Source of the DNA: Girardinichthys multiradiatus
Lineage: Eukaryota; Chordata; Actinopteri; Cyprinodontiformes; Goodeidae
Assembly (NCBI RefSeq): GCF_021462225.1
Contig: NC_061799.1
Location: forward strand, 46,921,914 to 46,985,913
Direction of reading: 5' to 3'
Length of the DNA: 64,000 nucleotides
How positions within the stretch are numbered: position 1 is the stretch's first letter; every line of letters begins with the position of its first letter. This document shows positions 18,748 through 29,700 of the stretch, piece by piece. Under the pieces are notes generated by a model. It did not search any database, was not told the origin of the DNA, and saw only the letters and a program-made list of their open reading frames with translations. The position numbers and the translations under genes were made by a program.

Positions 18748-19836
18748 TTATACGTTTCGAAGTTCATCAAACTTGATCCAACTGTTGAATTTCTCAGGCC
18801 AGTTTTTCCAGCTTACAAAAACCTGTTTGACTCCCTTGACCGTACGTCGTTTTAATATTTTTTCCACTTGATACATCTTATCGTTAAATATTTTTACTTT
18901 TTGAAGTTCCTCAGCGTAAAAGGAACCCTCGATAGGTTCTCCATCCAAATCTTTGAGTTTGTATACAGGAGGAGATCGGGGTATCCGGTCATAGACTGTA
19001 AACACTTCATCCGTAAAACTCTGTTCGTATTTTTTGTCAAACACTCCACGGACCTTGGATATTCTGACAAGATCCCCTTGTTTAAACGTTGTCACTGAGT
19101 CCTTGCAATATCTGTTGGACTTGACATCAAACAGATTCTGAAACACTTGAAAGGCATTTTCTGGGGTCACTTCCATAGGGCTCATTTTAATGCTGGAGTG
19201 GTAGGAATGGTTGTAGCTTTTAGCTAGGTTTTGCAGTACATCGACGTACCGCCGGGTGTTGTTAGCTGTAAAATATCTCCACATCCTTGTTTTTAATGTG
19301 CGGTTAAATCTCTCGACCACTGAAGCTTTTGCTTCACTCACTGTGGCAAAATGTTCAATACCGTGTTTCTCCATTAAAACCTTAAATTTCTTGTTAAAAA
19401 ATTCTTTACCGGCATCAGTCTGAAGTTTTTTGGGGATCTGACTTTCTGTAAAAACTGATTCAAATGCCTTTACCACCTCAGCGGCTGTTTTCCTCTTCAA
19501 AACTCGTACATACGCCCTTTTTGAAAAGATGTCAATGACTGTTAATAAATAATTATAACCATCATTTTCCATGGCCAGAGCTTGCATGTCACAGAGATCA
19601 GCCTGGAACTGCCTCAATGGTCTGGTGACAAAAACTCTGTTTCTCGGGAACTTTATTCTTGCAGGTTTATGTAGAGTATAGGTATCTTCTCCTGATAAAA
19701 AATCTTTAACTTTTTCAACCGCAACCTTCTTTCCCGTTTCATCTTGCATAACCCTCCTCAGCCTATCTACACCCCCAAAACTTCCCGAATTTGAAGGGCT
19801 ATAATATACTTTCTTCATCAGCTGTCTTCCTGCCAT
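18748..19836 (-). CDS. Polinton integrase (retroviral-type) with chromodomain
   Basis: Would insert the element into chromosomal DNA. The 362-residue frame is open. The N-terminal part has the family text TYTLHKPARIKF. The rve catalytic core follows with Asp80 (FQADLCD), Asp141 (LQTDAGKEF) and Glu175 (VVERFNRTLK). A C-terminal chromodomain runs from about residue 320 (YQVEKILKRR, VSWKNWPEKFNSW) and may guide insertion to marked chromatin. It is the outermost gene of the right arm, as usual. Confidence 0.93.
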   Translation of the reverse strand: MAGRQLMKKVYYSPSNSGSFGGVDRLRRVMQDETGKKVAVEKVKDFLSGEDTYTLHKPARIKFPRNRVFVTRPLRQFQADLCDMQALAMENDGYNYLLTVIDIFSKRAYVRVLKRKTAAEVVKAFESVFTESQIPKKLQTDAGKEFFNKKFKVLMEKHGIEHFATVSEAKASVVERFNRTLKTRMWRYFTANNTRRYVDVLQNLAKSYNHSYHSSIKMSPMEVTPENAFQVFQNLFDVKSNRYCKDSVTTFKQGDLVRISKVRGVFDKKYEQSFTDEVFTVYDRIPRSPPVYKLKDLDGEPIEGSFYAEELQKVKIFNDKMYQVEKILKRRTVKGVKQVFVSWKNWPEKFNSWIKFDELRNV

Positions 19837-20014
19837 CTCTGCCTTATGCTCACTCTGTCGATTACTTGTTAAATAATGAGAAAAAACACACAGGAGGGTA
19901 GAGTTGTAATCAACTGAGGGTCCTATTTAGCACCATTCACTCATTTTTCTTTCACGTTCTGTCAATATTCTGAAATGCCCCTAACCCTGACCTGGTATAC
20001 TCTCCCTCGACTCC

Positions 20015-20640
20015 ACTGACCTCTGGTGTGCCGCATGGATCCATTCTGGGGCCTCAGAACTTGACCCCCTCCGTAGGGTAGGCTATGTATTGGAGGGAAC
20101 ACCCGGGATTACGGGGAGGTGCCAACTTTGTCACCTAGTTTGAGCTCAACAAGTTTCACATCAACACCACCAAGACAAAGGAGATGTTGACTGACTTTTG
20201 CAGAAAGTTCACAACAACTTCAGCAGGCAACATTCAGGGCTTGGACACTGAGATGGTGGAGGAGAACAAGAACCTGGTTGTTCACGCAACAATAATCTGA
20301 AGTGGTCCACAAAAACCAAGGACCTGCACAAGAGTGTGCAGTCCCCGGTAAAAACTTTCTTTGACACTGTGGTGGCATCTGCAGTTCTTCATGCTGTGAT
20401 CTGCTGAGGGGCTGGAAGCAGGCCAGAACAAGACTGAACAAGGGGTGCTTAGGAGAGCCAGCTCTGTCCTGGACCATCCTCTGGACCTCGCTGAGGAGGT
20501 GTGTGAGATGATGATATTCACAAGGCTGAGACCCATCATAGATGGAGAAGCTCCTTAGCAGCAGGTTACCACACCCACACTGCAGGACAGAGCAGCAATA
20601 ATACATTTTAAGATTTTGAGAAATTACAATGTGTGCTGAA
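20015..20640 (+). repeat. LINE reverse-transcriptase fragment
   Basis: The text SGVPHGSILGP near 20,025 is the RT 'SGVPQGS' motif. NTTKTKEMLTDFCRKF near 20,165 and ASSVLDHPLDLAEEVCE near 20,460 are the C-terminal RT signatures of fish CR1/Rex-type LINEs. Frames are broken by stops and indels, so this is a relic. It bounds the Polinton on the right. Confidence 0.75.
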
Positions 20641-21339
20641 AATATATACTTTTCCAAACAGATTCATACAAACAATAAGAAAAAAGATTGTTGCACTGGT
20701 ATGACTGATATGCATCCATTCATTTATGGTAAATTTTAAAGTTAAATTAAATAACATGGAACATTTTGTATCATTTGGTAGAATTAATGTCTATAGTGTA
20801 TCAAACTATTTCATTATCTAGTTCAGACACAGCGGACAAACAGAAAATTTCCTGGACTCTCTTCAACAGAAAGTTACTGTTTTTTCCTGATGTCTGCAGC
20901 AGCTGTTCACTGTTAACCATTAAATGTCTGAGCTGTGATCATTTCAAGGCTGACAGACGTTTGTTTGAAGCCACAGAGGCTCACACAGAAAACCATGAGA
21001 AAGTAAAAAAACAGAAGGTTCATGAGTTTGAGCTTAAAGCTACAAAATTTGTTCAGGTTTGGTTTTGGTGTTTTTCTCATCCAGAAACAGTCAGAGATCA
21101 GGACAGAAAAGGACTCCCACTGTCAAATGAATTCAATAACCAAAGCAGACAGAACAGATAGTGTGAGGAAGATGATGTCACTTGATCACTGTGTCACATT
21201 TCCTCTGTTTGTTGTCACATTAAAATTGAGCTTAAAGCAGGAAGAACAAATGCCTTTAAAGGATCTGATTGCAGGAAATCCCTTGAAGTAATGAGGCCAG
21301 TTTAATCTGGTCTTCAGCAACATTTCTCTCTTCCTTTAG
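20641..21339. other. Upstream flank of V relic and V2, no gene
   Basis: No coding family recognised. It contains TGATGTCACT at 21173-21182, the exact reverse complement of AGTGACATCA, a CRE-like decamer known from TCR V promoters. Confidence 0.4.
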
Positions 21340-21531
21340 GAGTCGGCTGTGAACATCTCACTGCAGTCAAGGATGAAGAGTCCAGTTTAGAAGGCAGCTC
21401 TGGTCCTCCATCCTACAGATACTCCAACACTACAGCTGCTGCTGATCATTTCTTCTGCTATCAACAATCTCCAGGAGAACCAGTTCCTCCTGCACATCTG
21501 ACCCACTGACAGTGTAACTCCACTAGAGGGC
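21340..21531 (+). pseudogene. V-segment relic (psi V-a), 3' half deleted
   Basis: An acceptor TTCCTTTAG at 21331-21339 precedes V-like text (CEHLTAVKDEESSLEGSS, SYRYSNTTAAADHFF). The framework-2 Trp is Cys (FFCYQQ) and the frame meets a stop after AHLTH. Framework 3, Cys104 and the heptamer are missing, and the text jumps to the downstream flank with CCACTAGAGGGC at 21520-21531. No leader exon is seen. Its 3' part is duplicated at 43,555. Confidence 0.75.
21520..21531 (+). promoter_or_regulatory. CTCF-core-like motif in V relic flank
   Basis: CCACTAGAGGGC, here followed by G, so one more base fits the extended CTCF matrix. It is retained although the V itself is dead. Confidence 0.45.
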
Positions 21532-21676
21532 GACATGATCCAGTAGGCGGTGCTCTACCTGTGCTCTGTGCTCCAGCATTGTGTCAATAATAAGTGGTGC
21601 TGTGAAGAGAACAATTGTCAGACTGAATGTTGAACATCAGCTAGTTTCTCCTGCTGATTTAAACCTTGTTGGACAG

Positions 21677-22299
21677 ATGGAACATTGGCTGTGGATTATT
21701 CTTGCTGCTCTTTTCTTTGGTAAGATAGAAAGCTCAACAAGTTTCCTCTTCAAACACTTGAACACATTACTGAGCTCTACATGAAGAGCTTTTAATGTTC
21801 CTTCTACAGAAGATCAGAGCAGATCATTTCTGCTGCCATTTGTTACCTTGTAGAAACACCTGATATGGTTCAAAGTGACAATGATCAGTGAAAATGACAT
21901 TTATTCTACATGTAATAGAAGTCTTTAAAGCTGCTGATTGTTCTCCTTTAATCAATCATCTTCATTGATTCATCTCTTCCTCTGCATGTTCTGTTCTTCT
22001 CCAGAGTGTAAAGGAGACACAGTGAAGCAGCCAGAAGGAGATGTTGCTGCTGAAGGAGAAACACGGACTCTGGAATGTACTTATGAAACCAGTGATCCTT
22101 TTCCAAGATTGTTCTGGTACAAACAAAACAGAAATGACTTCCCAAAGTACATCTTGAAACGTTCTGGAGAGACTGTAGAGGCTGCTCCAGAAATAAACAC
22201 TAAGAGATTCTCAGGAAAACCTCAGCAAAAGTCCTTTGATCTGAAGATCCAGGATCTCCATCTGTCTGACTCTGCTGTGTACTACTGTGCTCTGCAGCC
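21677..22299 (+). CDS. T-cell receptor alpha/delta V segment V2
   Basis: The leader exon 21677-21719 encodes [14 protein letters not shown], the phase-1 intron ends at 22004, and the V exon 22005-22299 is open. Both Ig cysteines are present (RTLECTYET for Cys23, DSAVYYCAL for Cys104), with the Trp in RLFWYKQN. The sequence is distant from V1, V4 and V5, so it is a different V family. A duplicate of its 5' part lies at 43,786. No lesion is seen, so it should be usable. Confidence 0.92.
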
Positions 22300-22337
22300 C
22301 ACAGTGACAGGAAACACCAGAACTCTGAACAAGAACC
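22300..22337 (+). other. V2 recombination signal sequence (23-type)
   Basis: Heptamer CACAGTG at 22300-22306, 22-bp spacer differing from V1 by one base, nonamer ACAAGAACC at 22329-22337. Confidence 0.93.
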
Positions 22338-22371
22338 TGCAGAGTAAAGACAAGACAATGCTCCACAACAG

Positions 22372-22383
22372 CCACTAGAGGGC
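22372..22383 (+). promoter_or_regulatory. CTCF-core-like motif 3' of V2 RSS
   Basis: CCACTAGAGGGC, 34 bp past the nonamer. The V2 family flank is 16 bp longer than that of V1. Tc1 copy A is inserted 24 bp further on. Confidence 0.5.
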
Positions 22384-22407
22384 CTCATACAGTCTTCCAC
22401 CTCTATA

Positions 22408-24006
22408 CAGGTCCTTCTCAAAATATTAGCACATTGTGATAAAGTTCATTATTTTCCATAATGTCATGATGAAAATTTAACATTCATATATTTTAGATTC
22501 ATTGCACACTAACTGAAATATTTCAGGTCTTTTATTGTCTTAATACGGATGATTTTGGCATACAGCTCATAAAAACTCAAAATTCCTATCTCACAAAATT
22601 AGCATATCATTAAAAGGGTCTCTAAACGAGCTATGAACCTAATCATCTGAATCAACGAGTTAACTCTAAACACCTGCAAAAGATTCCTGAGGCCTTTAAA
22701 ACTCCCAGCCTGGTTCATCACTCAAAACCCCAATCATGGGTAAGACTGCCGACCTGACTGCTGTCCAGAAGGCCACTATTGACACCCTCAAGCAAGAGGG
22801 TAAGACACAGAAAGAAATTTCTGAACGAATAGGCTGTTCCTAGAGTGCTGTATCAAGGCACCTCAGTGGGAAGGAAAAAGTGTGGCAGAAAACGCTGCAC
22901 AACGAGAAGAGGTGACCGGACCCTGAGGAAGATTGTGGAGAAGGGCCGATTCCAGACCTTGGGGGACCTGCAGAAGCAGTGGACTGAGTCTGGAGTAGAA
23001 ACATCCAGAGCCACCGTGCACAGGCGTGTGCAGGAAATGGGCTACAGGTGCCGCATTTCCCAGGTCAAGCCACTTTTGAACCAGAAACAGCAGCAGAAGC
23101 GCCTGACCTGGGCTACAGAGAAGCAGCACTGGACTGTTGCTCAGTGGTCCAAAGTACTTTTTTCGGATGAAAGCAAATTCTGCATGTCATTCGGAAATCA
23201 AGGTGCCAGAGTCTGGAGGAAGACTGGGGAGAAGGAAATGCCAAAATGCCAGAAGTCCAGTGTCAAGTACCCACAGTCAGTGATGGTCTGGGGTGCCGTG
23301 TCAGCTGCTGGTGTTGGTCCACTGTGTTTTATCAAGGGCAGGGTCAATGCAGCTAGCTATCAGGAGGTTTTGGAGCACTTCATGCTTCCATCTGCTGAAA
23401 CATTTTATGGAGATGAAGATTTCATTTTTCAGCACGACCTGGCACCTGCTCACAGTGCCAAAACCACTGGTAAATGGTTTACTGACCATGGTATCACTGT
23501 GCTCAATCGGCCTGTCAACTCTCCTGACCTGAACCCCATAGAGAATCTGTGGGATATTGTGAAGAGAACGTTGAGAGACTCAAGACCCAACACTCTGGAT
23601 GAGCTAAAGGCCGCTATCAAAGCATCCTGGGCCTCCATAAGACCTCAGCAGTACCACAGGCTGATTGCCTCCATGCCACGCCGCATTGAAGCAGTCATTT
23701 CTGCAAAAGGATTCCCGACCAAGTATTGAGTGCATAACTGTACATGATTATTTGAAGGTTGACGTTTTTTGTATTAAAAACACTTTTCTTTTATTGGTCG
23801 GATGAAATATGCTAATTTTGTGAGATAGGAATTTTGGGTTTTCATGAGCTGTATGCCAAAATCATCCGTATTAAGACAATAAAAGACCTGAAATATTTCA
23901 GTTAGTGTGCAATGAATCTAAAATATATGAATGTTAAATTTTCATCATGACATTATGGAAAATAATGAACTTTATCACAATATGCTAATATTTTGAGAAG
24001 GACCTG
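22408..24006 (+). mobile_element. Tc1-like transposon, copy A
   Basis: Begins CAGGTCCTTCTC and ends with its inverse complement GAGAAGGACCTG. Long inverted repeats of about 200 bp lie at each end, and the element is flanked by TA (22406-22407 and 24007-24008). It belongs to the same family as copies B (54,330) and C (57,990). Confidence 0.95.
22736..23729 (+). pseudogene. Tc1-like transposase, inactivated (copy A)
   Basis: DD34E transposase gene with two inactivating changes. Codon 36 is TAG at 22841-22843 where copies B and C have CAG. About 20 bases later an 11-bp deletion between GGGAAG repeats shifts the frame. The catalytic part (FSDESKF, FQHDLAPAHSA, SPDLNPIENLWD) is otherwise open to 23,729, with 34 residues between the last two acids. 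Confidence 0.93.
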
Positions 24007-24008
24007 TA

Positions 24009-24545
24009 GGTTTCTTATATTATACCAAACCAAACATCATCGTGTTCTTGTTCTGAGGTTCTTTCTCTTCTTGGTTGCTGAGATAAACTGTAGAAGATTC
24101 CATGTTGAACAGAGGAAGGTGATTGGCCAGTGGAGGGTGATGTTCTTCTCTAAGAGTCCTTTATGATTAGGACTCTCCTGTCCTGGATCCATTCAGGGTC
24201 CCATTAGTGACCAAATATCTGCTTAGAGCTAAGCTTTTAGTTTGAGGAATCAGTTTCTATAACTAGTTGGTGTGTCTTGTGTTTCTGGGCTTAAACACAA
24301 CACTCTGTTTTGGATCTCATCTGCAGTGGTTTGTACTGGTTTTGTTCTGGCAGTTTACTGTTGGGCTGCATGGTGGCTCAGTTTTTGTAACACTGTTTGG
24401 AGCAAGAAGGTTATTGACACCTTTCTATTTACCACTACATGAGTGTGTTTTCCCCAGCTTCCTCTTACAGTCCAGTGTATGAATGGCTGTTAGTCTTTGC
24501 TATGGACTGACAACCTGTCCAGGTTCATCCCACCTCTTGATGAAG
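24009..24545. other. Flank with a degenerate interspersed repeat
   Basis: Bases 24,361-24,545 resemble a common fish repeat (GCTGCATGGTGGCTCAG ... ACAGTCCA ... GACAACCTGTCCAGG). The rest shows no gene. Confidence 0.45.
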
Positions 24546-24703
24546 ATACACCTTACTTGGAGTCACGTGGGTACGATGAACAAGATGGCGGCAGCTTGAG
24601 GACCGACCAAACCTCGACGAAATAAATAATAGCATCTAAAGAAATATAGGCTCAAACTATATGGAAAATAGGCAGATTCCTAAATATTATTAACAGAAGG
24701 TGA
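24546..24703 (+). repeat. LINE 5'-end-like fragment
   Basis: Contains AACAAGATGGCGGCAGC, the type of motif found at L1/Tx1 LINE 5' ends. It abuts the LTR at 24,704, and an L1-Tx1 3' end lies on the far side (28,760). The LTR element may therefore have landed in such a LINE. Confidence 0.35.
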
Positions 24704-27700
24704 TGTTGGGACCACAGCCATGGGTTTCAACACTAAAACTCCGGTACATACTTTCCTGGAACTTTTCAAAATAAAGTGAATTAACCTTCTTCCAGCACAG
24801 CCAGGAAAGGGGGTAACTGCGGACTTCCTGTGGCGCCATTACCCAAATAAAAGCCCCCACCTTTCCACAAGTCTTTCTCTTCCATACGGCCTTCCAGAGG
24901 TACCGGATAGGAGAGAAACACAGCGTGCTGAGGTCTTTTGCTGGTAAAAAGACATAAATTCATCTGGATCCGAAGCCATACGATCATCAATCATATGCAA
25001 AGTTAAGTAGAATGAAATACTGTCTGTGTATCCGGTATTTTCATTCATGAACGGGGAAATGAAGGTGTAAGAGTTTCTTACATTTTCTCTTCGAGGCCCC
25101 ACAGAAGCAAACGGTGTTCGAGAGAAGCCCTGGTGGAGAAGCTGTTTCAACAAGCCGAGTCTGGAGGAAAGCGGCCCGCAACCGTGTTTACGGTAACGAA
25201 CAGCTGGTCACCTTCTGATCGGGAGAAACTGAGGAAGTTAGCGGGAAGCTAACTCTTTGTTCACGACGGATATCTTCTTCAAACTTCGCCCTTGGACAAC
25301 ATTCCCTCAACAGGTTCAGAGGTTGGGTTTGGGCAGATTAACAGATTGGTTTAGGATGAAATGATCTAAACGTTTTCATGTTATGAAGTTTGTTTTGTGG
25401 AACTCGGCTATCTTGGTGCTAGCATGCTACCTGTAGCACACAGGCCGGTTCCGGGTTCTTTGTATGTTTTAAAGCTAAGATAAACTTTATTTAAAGGGTG
25501 GTTTTAACCAGAACATTGCTCATAACGCGCCGTCAGCGCTTATGCATTTTAACCCTGGTATTTTAAAGGTATGTGTTGATTCTGGTGCTAAGCTATCTTC
25601 TAGCTAGTCAACAGAAAGGTTGTTAGTTTTCAAGCTAGTGAATAATAGTCCATAAACATCATTTACTAGAGTTGATAACTAAGTAAACACCATTAAGCCC
25701 CATTTCTCCAGAAAGATTTGGCTCTTTTCAAAAATACTCGATAATATTTCTTTAAATAGTATTTCAATAAATAAAGGCAGTTAATTAGACACCGTTGAAA
25801 ATTATTCATCCAGAAGGTTGGTTTTATTCAGCAGATCATTATTTAAAACATTATTTTATTAAATTAATATTTTATCTGATCTTACATTGTGAATGGTTGT
25901 CTAAATGTTGCTGATTATTTTCTAAGTTGGTTCTAAGACTAACTTAACTTCATTTCCAGATTCTTCAAGATAATCCTTGGTTCTCAAACATAAACATTGC
26001 ATGGTAATGTTGCATCACTCTTTTTGGTCATAATTTCTAATCATCTTTAATCAACTTGTTTATATTGTACATAGTCCATTAGTCTTCATTATTCTTTAAT
26101 TCTGATTGGTAGTTTAGTTGGATTGTTTTAGCAAAGTAAAGAGTTTGTTGATTGAAATATGTTTGACTTTGAGTTGACTTATTTTTGTTAATAAATTCTT
26201 GTATTTTAAGAAATTGTGTGAATTATTCCATATATGTGCAGAGTTTATGCTGTTTAATAATGTCAGAGCTCGTCTCACACCTTTCTATTTTGTTCTAATA
26301 CCATCACCTTACTGGGCTGGTATTCACAGGACAACCCTTAACAGACCCAAATATTATTTGATAAAATATTAATATTTAATAATATTCTCAGATTAATAAT
26401 CACAACATTGGCATCCTTGGCTGGGCATTATCATGAACAGCTTGCACTGTACTTAAATGCGAATGAATAAACCACAACTGCACATTATTGATGTACCAAG
26501 TGATTAGCTTAAAACCAGCTGTCACTGGTCACAATATAACTCAAAACATCAAAGTTCTAACATCAGATGTCACTGATTATATTTAGGAGAACATTATAAC
26601 TCGTGACGTTCCAGGAGTTCACAATTTTAGACTTTTGTCAAAATTAATTACTCCAATATCTCCTGCTAGTAACAATCAAATCTGCAACACAGGCAAATTT
26701 TAGATGTTCTGACTCAGTCTGGTTTCTTCTGTAAGCAATAACTTGAGACTTGGTTTAACTGCAGTTAACCTCAATGTCCAGACAGTTGCTGCACATCTGT
26801 ATCTAGAGGCTGTGTTTTGTGTACGACCACAATCTGAAACTTAATTAACTTTGCAGTTAGTTTTAGTATCTGACCTAATTTTGATGCATGTATCCATTCA
26901 AGAACTGTATAGTTTGTTTTACGGTTTGAAAGAACAGGATTTTTGCCAGATTAAGTCCCAAATTTAATCTAATCCACTCTGCCATAAAAGGGGGTGAACC
27001 AAAATCCAAATTGCAATTATTTTCCTTAGGAGGTGTAGCAATTTTCTTTTTCCTTTGCATTTTAAACAAAATTCCCTTAAAGGTTAAGAGTAGCGTCTAA
27101 TCACTAGTTCTCCCAAAAACAAAAGGTGAAAAATTAACTCCAAAATCACAAAATATCCTTAGAGAAAGGAGTAGCATTGTAACAATGAGAGCATAGTGTT
27201 GTCATAAGTCACAGGTTGAATGATCAGCTGGTGCACCCATTTTACAATCAAATGTTTCCAATATATGTATAGTCAGATATACATATATAGCTGGACATTT
27301 GTTAGATGATGTTGCTTTTAGCAACATTCTGATAACTTTATTGTTGTTTTGTGTCTGCCAGAATGATGGAATCAAACTCCATGATGAATTCAGCAGACGT
27401 GGAGATGCAGAAAGTTGTTGTTGTTAATCTCATCCGTTTGTCTCCAGATGAGCGGGATGTTTTAAACAGTTTGACCTTGCTGCATGTGATGAGAGGATTT
27501 AGGAGTTGGTAAACTTAATTAAGTATCCAACTAGAGAGGCTCTGATTTCAGATGTTCTTTGTCAGCCTACCTAATTTGCATTTTCACTCACAGCAGCTGC
27601 AGCAGGGGGCAGACCCAGACAGCAGTCATTCAGCACCTAGGTCAGAGTCTCCCTTTCCTAAATTTAATCCAAGTGTTCAACTTACTTCCACAGACCTTAA

Positions 27701-28755
27701 CAGAAGTGTTGGAAGTCAGATGGTCTCCAGTGGTGTCCTGCCAAATTCCATTGCAGTGAACAACCACCAAGATGACCAAGTGCCGGACTCAGCGTGCACA
27801 AGTTGTCCAGTTGGGTGGGAGGAGCACCCTTCTGGCCTGATAGGCACCCCTCTCCGTTCTGACTCTGTGTCGACCCCTTGTGTGGGAAACACGTGTCCCT
27901 TCAGACAGAGCAGGAAAAGGCAAAGTTAGAGTGTTAAACATTCAAACAGAGAACAGGCCTAAGAAGAAGCGCAAAGTAAGTCCCCAAGTGATGCAACAGA
28001 ACCAGGGGGGTGATAACTGGCGCCAGCCACAACCCAAACCACCAGTTAAAAGACAAAAACCTTTTCACAGAGCAACATCGAACTGTAAGGTTGGTGGTAC
28101 AGAGTGGAGCAACTCCAAAGATGTCATCACAAAGGAGGAGTTTGAGATGATCTACAGGTGTGTTATAACTGAGGTAACGTCGTTCCTAAAAGACACGGCA
28201 AGCCGTTGGAGTCCAGAATCAACCCTGTAAAATCTATCAAATAAGGTGTGAAGATGGTAAATAATGTCTAACACCCTATATTCTGTTTTAATCTTTTTCT
28301 TTCTTATGGTTCTGAACTTGAGAAATTATTAAGGTTTTAAAAGCAGTATTATTATGGTGGGAAAATTATTGCATGGTTTTTGTTTTTTTCTTTAAATATT
28401 TTATTAGTATTAGTCTCTGCCCAAACCTGCCTCATTCCTGTCCAAACACTAACCTCTGAACCAAAAATGAACTGTTGAACTCTGCCTACAGTGACTCTAT
28501 TCTCATGGCTGAGGACGGATGTTTAGCCCCAAAGACTGTGGACTTCCTCCCATTCTTCAGAACTAAAAGGGGGATGTTGGGACCCACAGCCATGGATTTC
28601 AACATTAAACTCCGGTACAAACTCTTCTGGAACTTTCAAAATAAAGTGCATTAACCTACTTCCGGCACAGCTAGGAAACGGGATAACTGCGGACTTCCTG
28701 TGATGTCACTGTCCAAATAAAAGCACAGCTGTTGCTACATCTGCTCTCTTTTTGT
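24704..28755 (+). mobile_element. LTR retrotransposon lacking pol
   Basis: The 5' LTR at 24704-26407 (1.70 kb) begins TGTTGGG and ends CACAACA. A primer-binding-like TGGCATCCTTGGCTGGGC follows at 26409-26426. The polypurine tract AACTAAAAGGGGGA at 28561-28574 stands directly before the 3' LTR start TGTTGGG at 28575. The 3' LTR is cut after about 180 bases. Its first part matches the 5' LTR (text around CTCCGGTACA and CGGACTTCCTGTG). The interior of about 2.15 kb has only gag remnants. The family appears related to the element at 57,775-63,633 (same LTR start, similar primer site, shared gag text). Confidence 0.85.
27362..28230 (+). pseudogene. gag remnant of the LTR element
   Basis: Broken frames on the + strand. 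They start at an ATG near 27,363 (text VVVNLIRLSPDERDVLNS) and run into a stop near 27,510. The best piece, 27,880-28,230, reads WETRVPSDRAGKGKVRVLNI, which parallels the WETRARPTKGSESEARVLQV text of the gag at 60.9-61.8 kb. Stops and frameshifts prevent a full product. Confidence 0.6.
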
Positions 28756-29064
28756 TATTGTGGTTGGCTTGATTACAGCCTCTAGGATGATCTTGAAGTG
28801 TTGGAAGTCAGCTGTAACCCCCAGGATGAAAGAATGGATGGATACCATGGTGGAGATCTTATCTTACGAATCCATCCTGCATAGAATGGAAGACAATGGG
28901 CTGGGAGGACAGGAGAGGGAACCCCCATGGGTTCTCTACTATAGTATGTGCAATATGTTGAAATTAATGTGAATCACCCTGTACTGACCAGATAGGTTTG
29001 TGTTTGCATTTCTGTTTGTTTGTTTTGTTCATAAGTGGAAAATCAATAAAGATTTTAATAATAC
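28756..29064 (+). repeat. 3' end of an L1-Tx1-type LINE
   Basis: Text ILKCWKSAVTPRMKEWMDTM and then EILSYESIL is typical of the C-terminus of Tx1-like L1 reverse transcriptase proteins. It is followed by a short 3' UTR ending AAAATCAATAAAGATTTT. It is strongly 5'-truncated. Confidence 0.65.
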
Positions 29065-29084
29065 AAAGATACACTTCACCCTCC

Positions 29085-29700
29085 TCAGCCACCACCCTGT
29101 CAGGATTAAGAAGAATCCCTGCTGCTGTGATGAACATCAGCTTCTGTAGTTTATTACATGCATTTAATGTTTCTAGCAGACATGTAGAAGATACTATATG
29201 ACAGCCTCTGTGACGTAGTACTGGCAATGAGTACATTTATATGTTGGTCTGATCTTGTTTTTCTGTGTGATGTCCCAGTTACCATGGCAACAGATCAAAG
29301 TCTGCTACTAAGCATTTTCTTCAGATTCTGATCTTTATTCATGTCCCAAATAGGAAATTAATTTTACAACAAGTCACAATAAAAATACATTAAAAACTAA
29401 ACAACATTAAACTAGAGGAGATGTCACTGAAATCAACAGCTGCAACCAGTGGGGGGTTAACACCATAAATAATCTATTAAAATATATTATCTGCTGATAG
29501 GACTGAGGTGTTTTTTAGTGATGTTCCAACAGCTGATCTTCTTTTCATTGATGGTGACAGAACCACCATGACAGACTGTTATATTTCTGACTGAAAACTC
29601 TGTTTTCATCTCATTAATAATGTTAAAACCAAGATTCTCTACAGAGTTAAAACTATGAAGATACAGTTTCTGCTGCACTGATGCATAGAAATACATTAAT
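29085..29700 (+). repeat. Left part of the duplicated V-unit flank (copy 1)
   Basis: Pieces of this stretch recur at 49,365-49,745, for example ATGCATTTAATGTTTCTAGC and GTGACAGAACCACCATGACA, with small indels. In copy 1 the next ~1.78 kb carries V3 and a V relic that copy 2 lacks. Confidence 0.7.

Larger units (their letters stand above)
7049..19950. mobile_element. Polinton/Maverick (adintovirus-like) element
   Basis: A self-synthesising DNA transposon of the Polinton class, recognised by its gene set: protein-primed family B DNA polymerase, FtsK/HerA-type packaging ATPase, adenain-type protease, double jelly-roll major capsid, single jelly-roll minor capsid, pVI/pX-like small proteins and a retroviral-type integrase with chromodomain. 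The two arms converge near 15.6 kb. Lesions seen are a frameshift in the ATPase, one stop in the minor capsid gene and one frameshift in the left spliced gene. The other main ORFs are open. Terminal inverted repeats and a 6-bp duplication could not be found, so both borders are approximate. LINE debris begins at about 20,015. Confidence 0.9.

Noticed and set aside
23301..23489. Antisense and overlapping frames inside the three Tc1 copies (also near 55,192, 58,507 and 58,867)
   Set aside because: They recur in each copy only because the transposase is conserved on the other strand.
28703..28714. CRE-like GTGATGTCACTG as a V promoter element
   Set aside because: It lies in the 3' LTR of a retrotransposon, with no V leader downstream within 1.3 kb.
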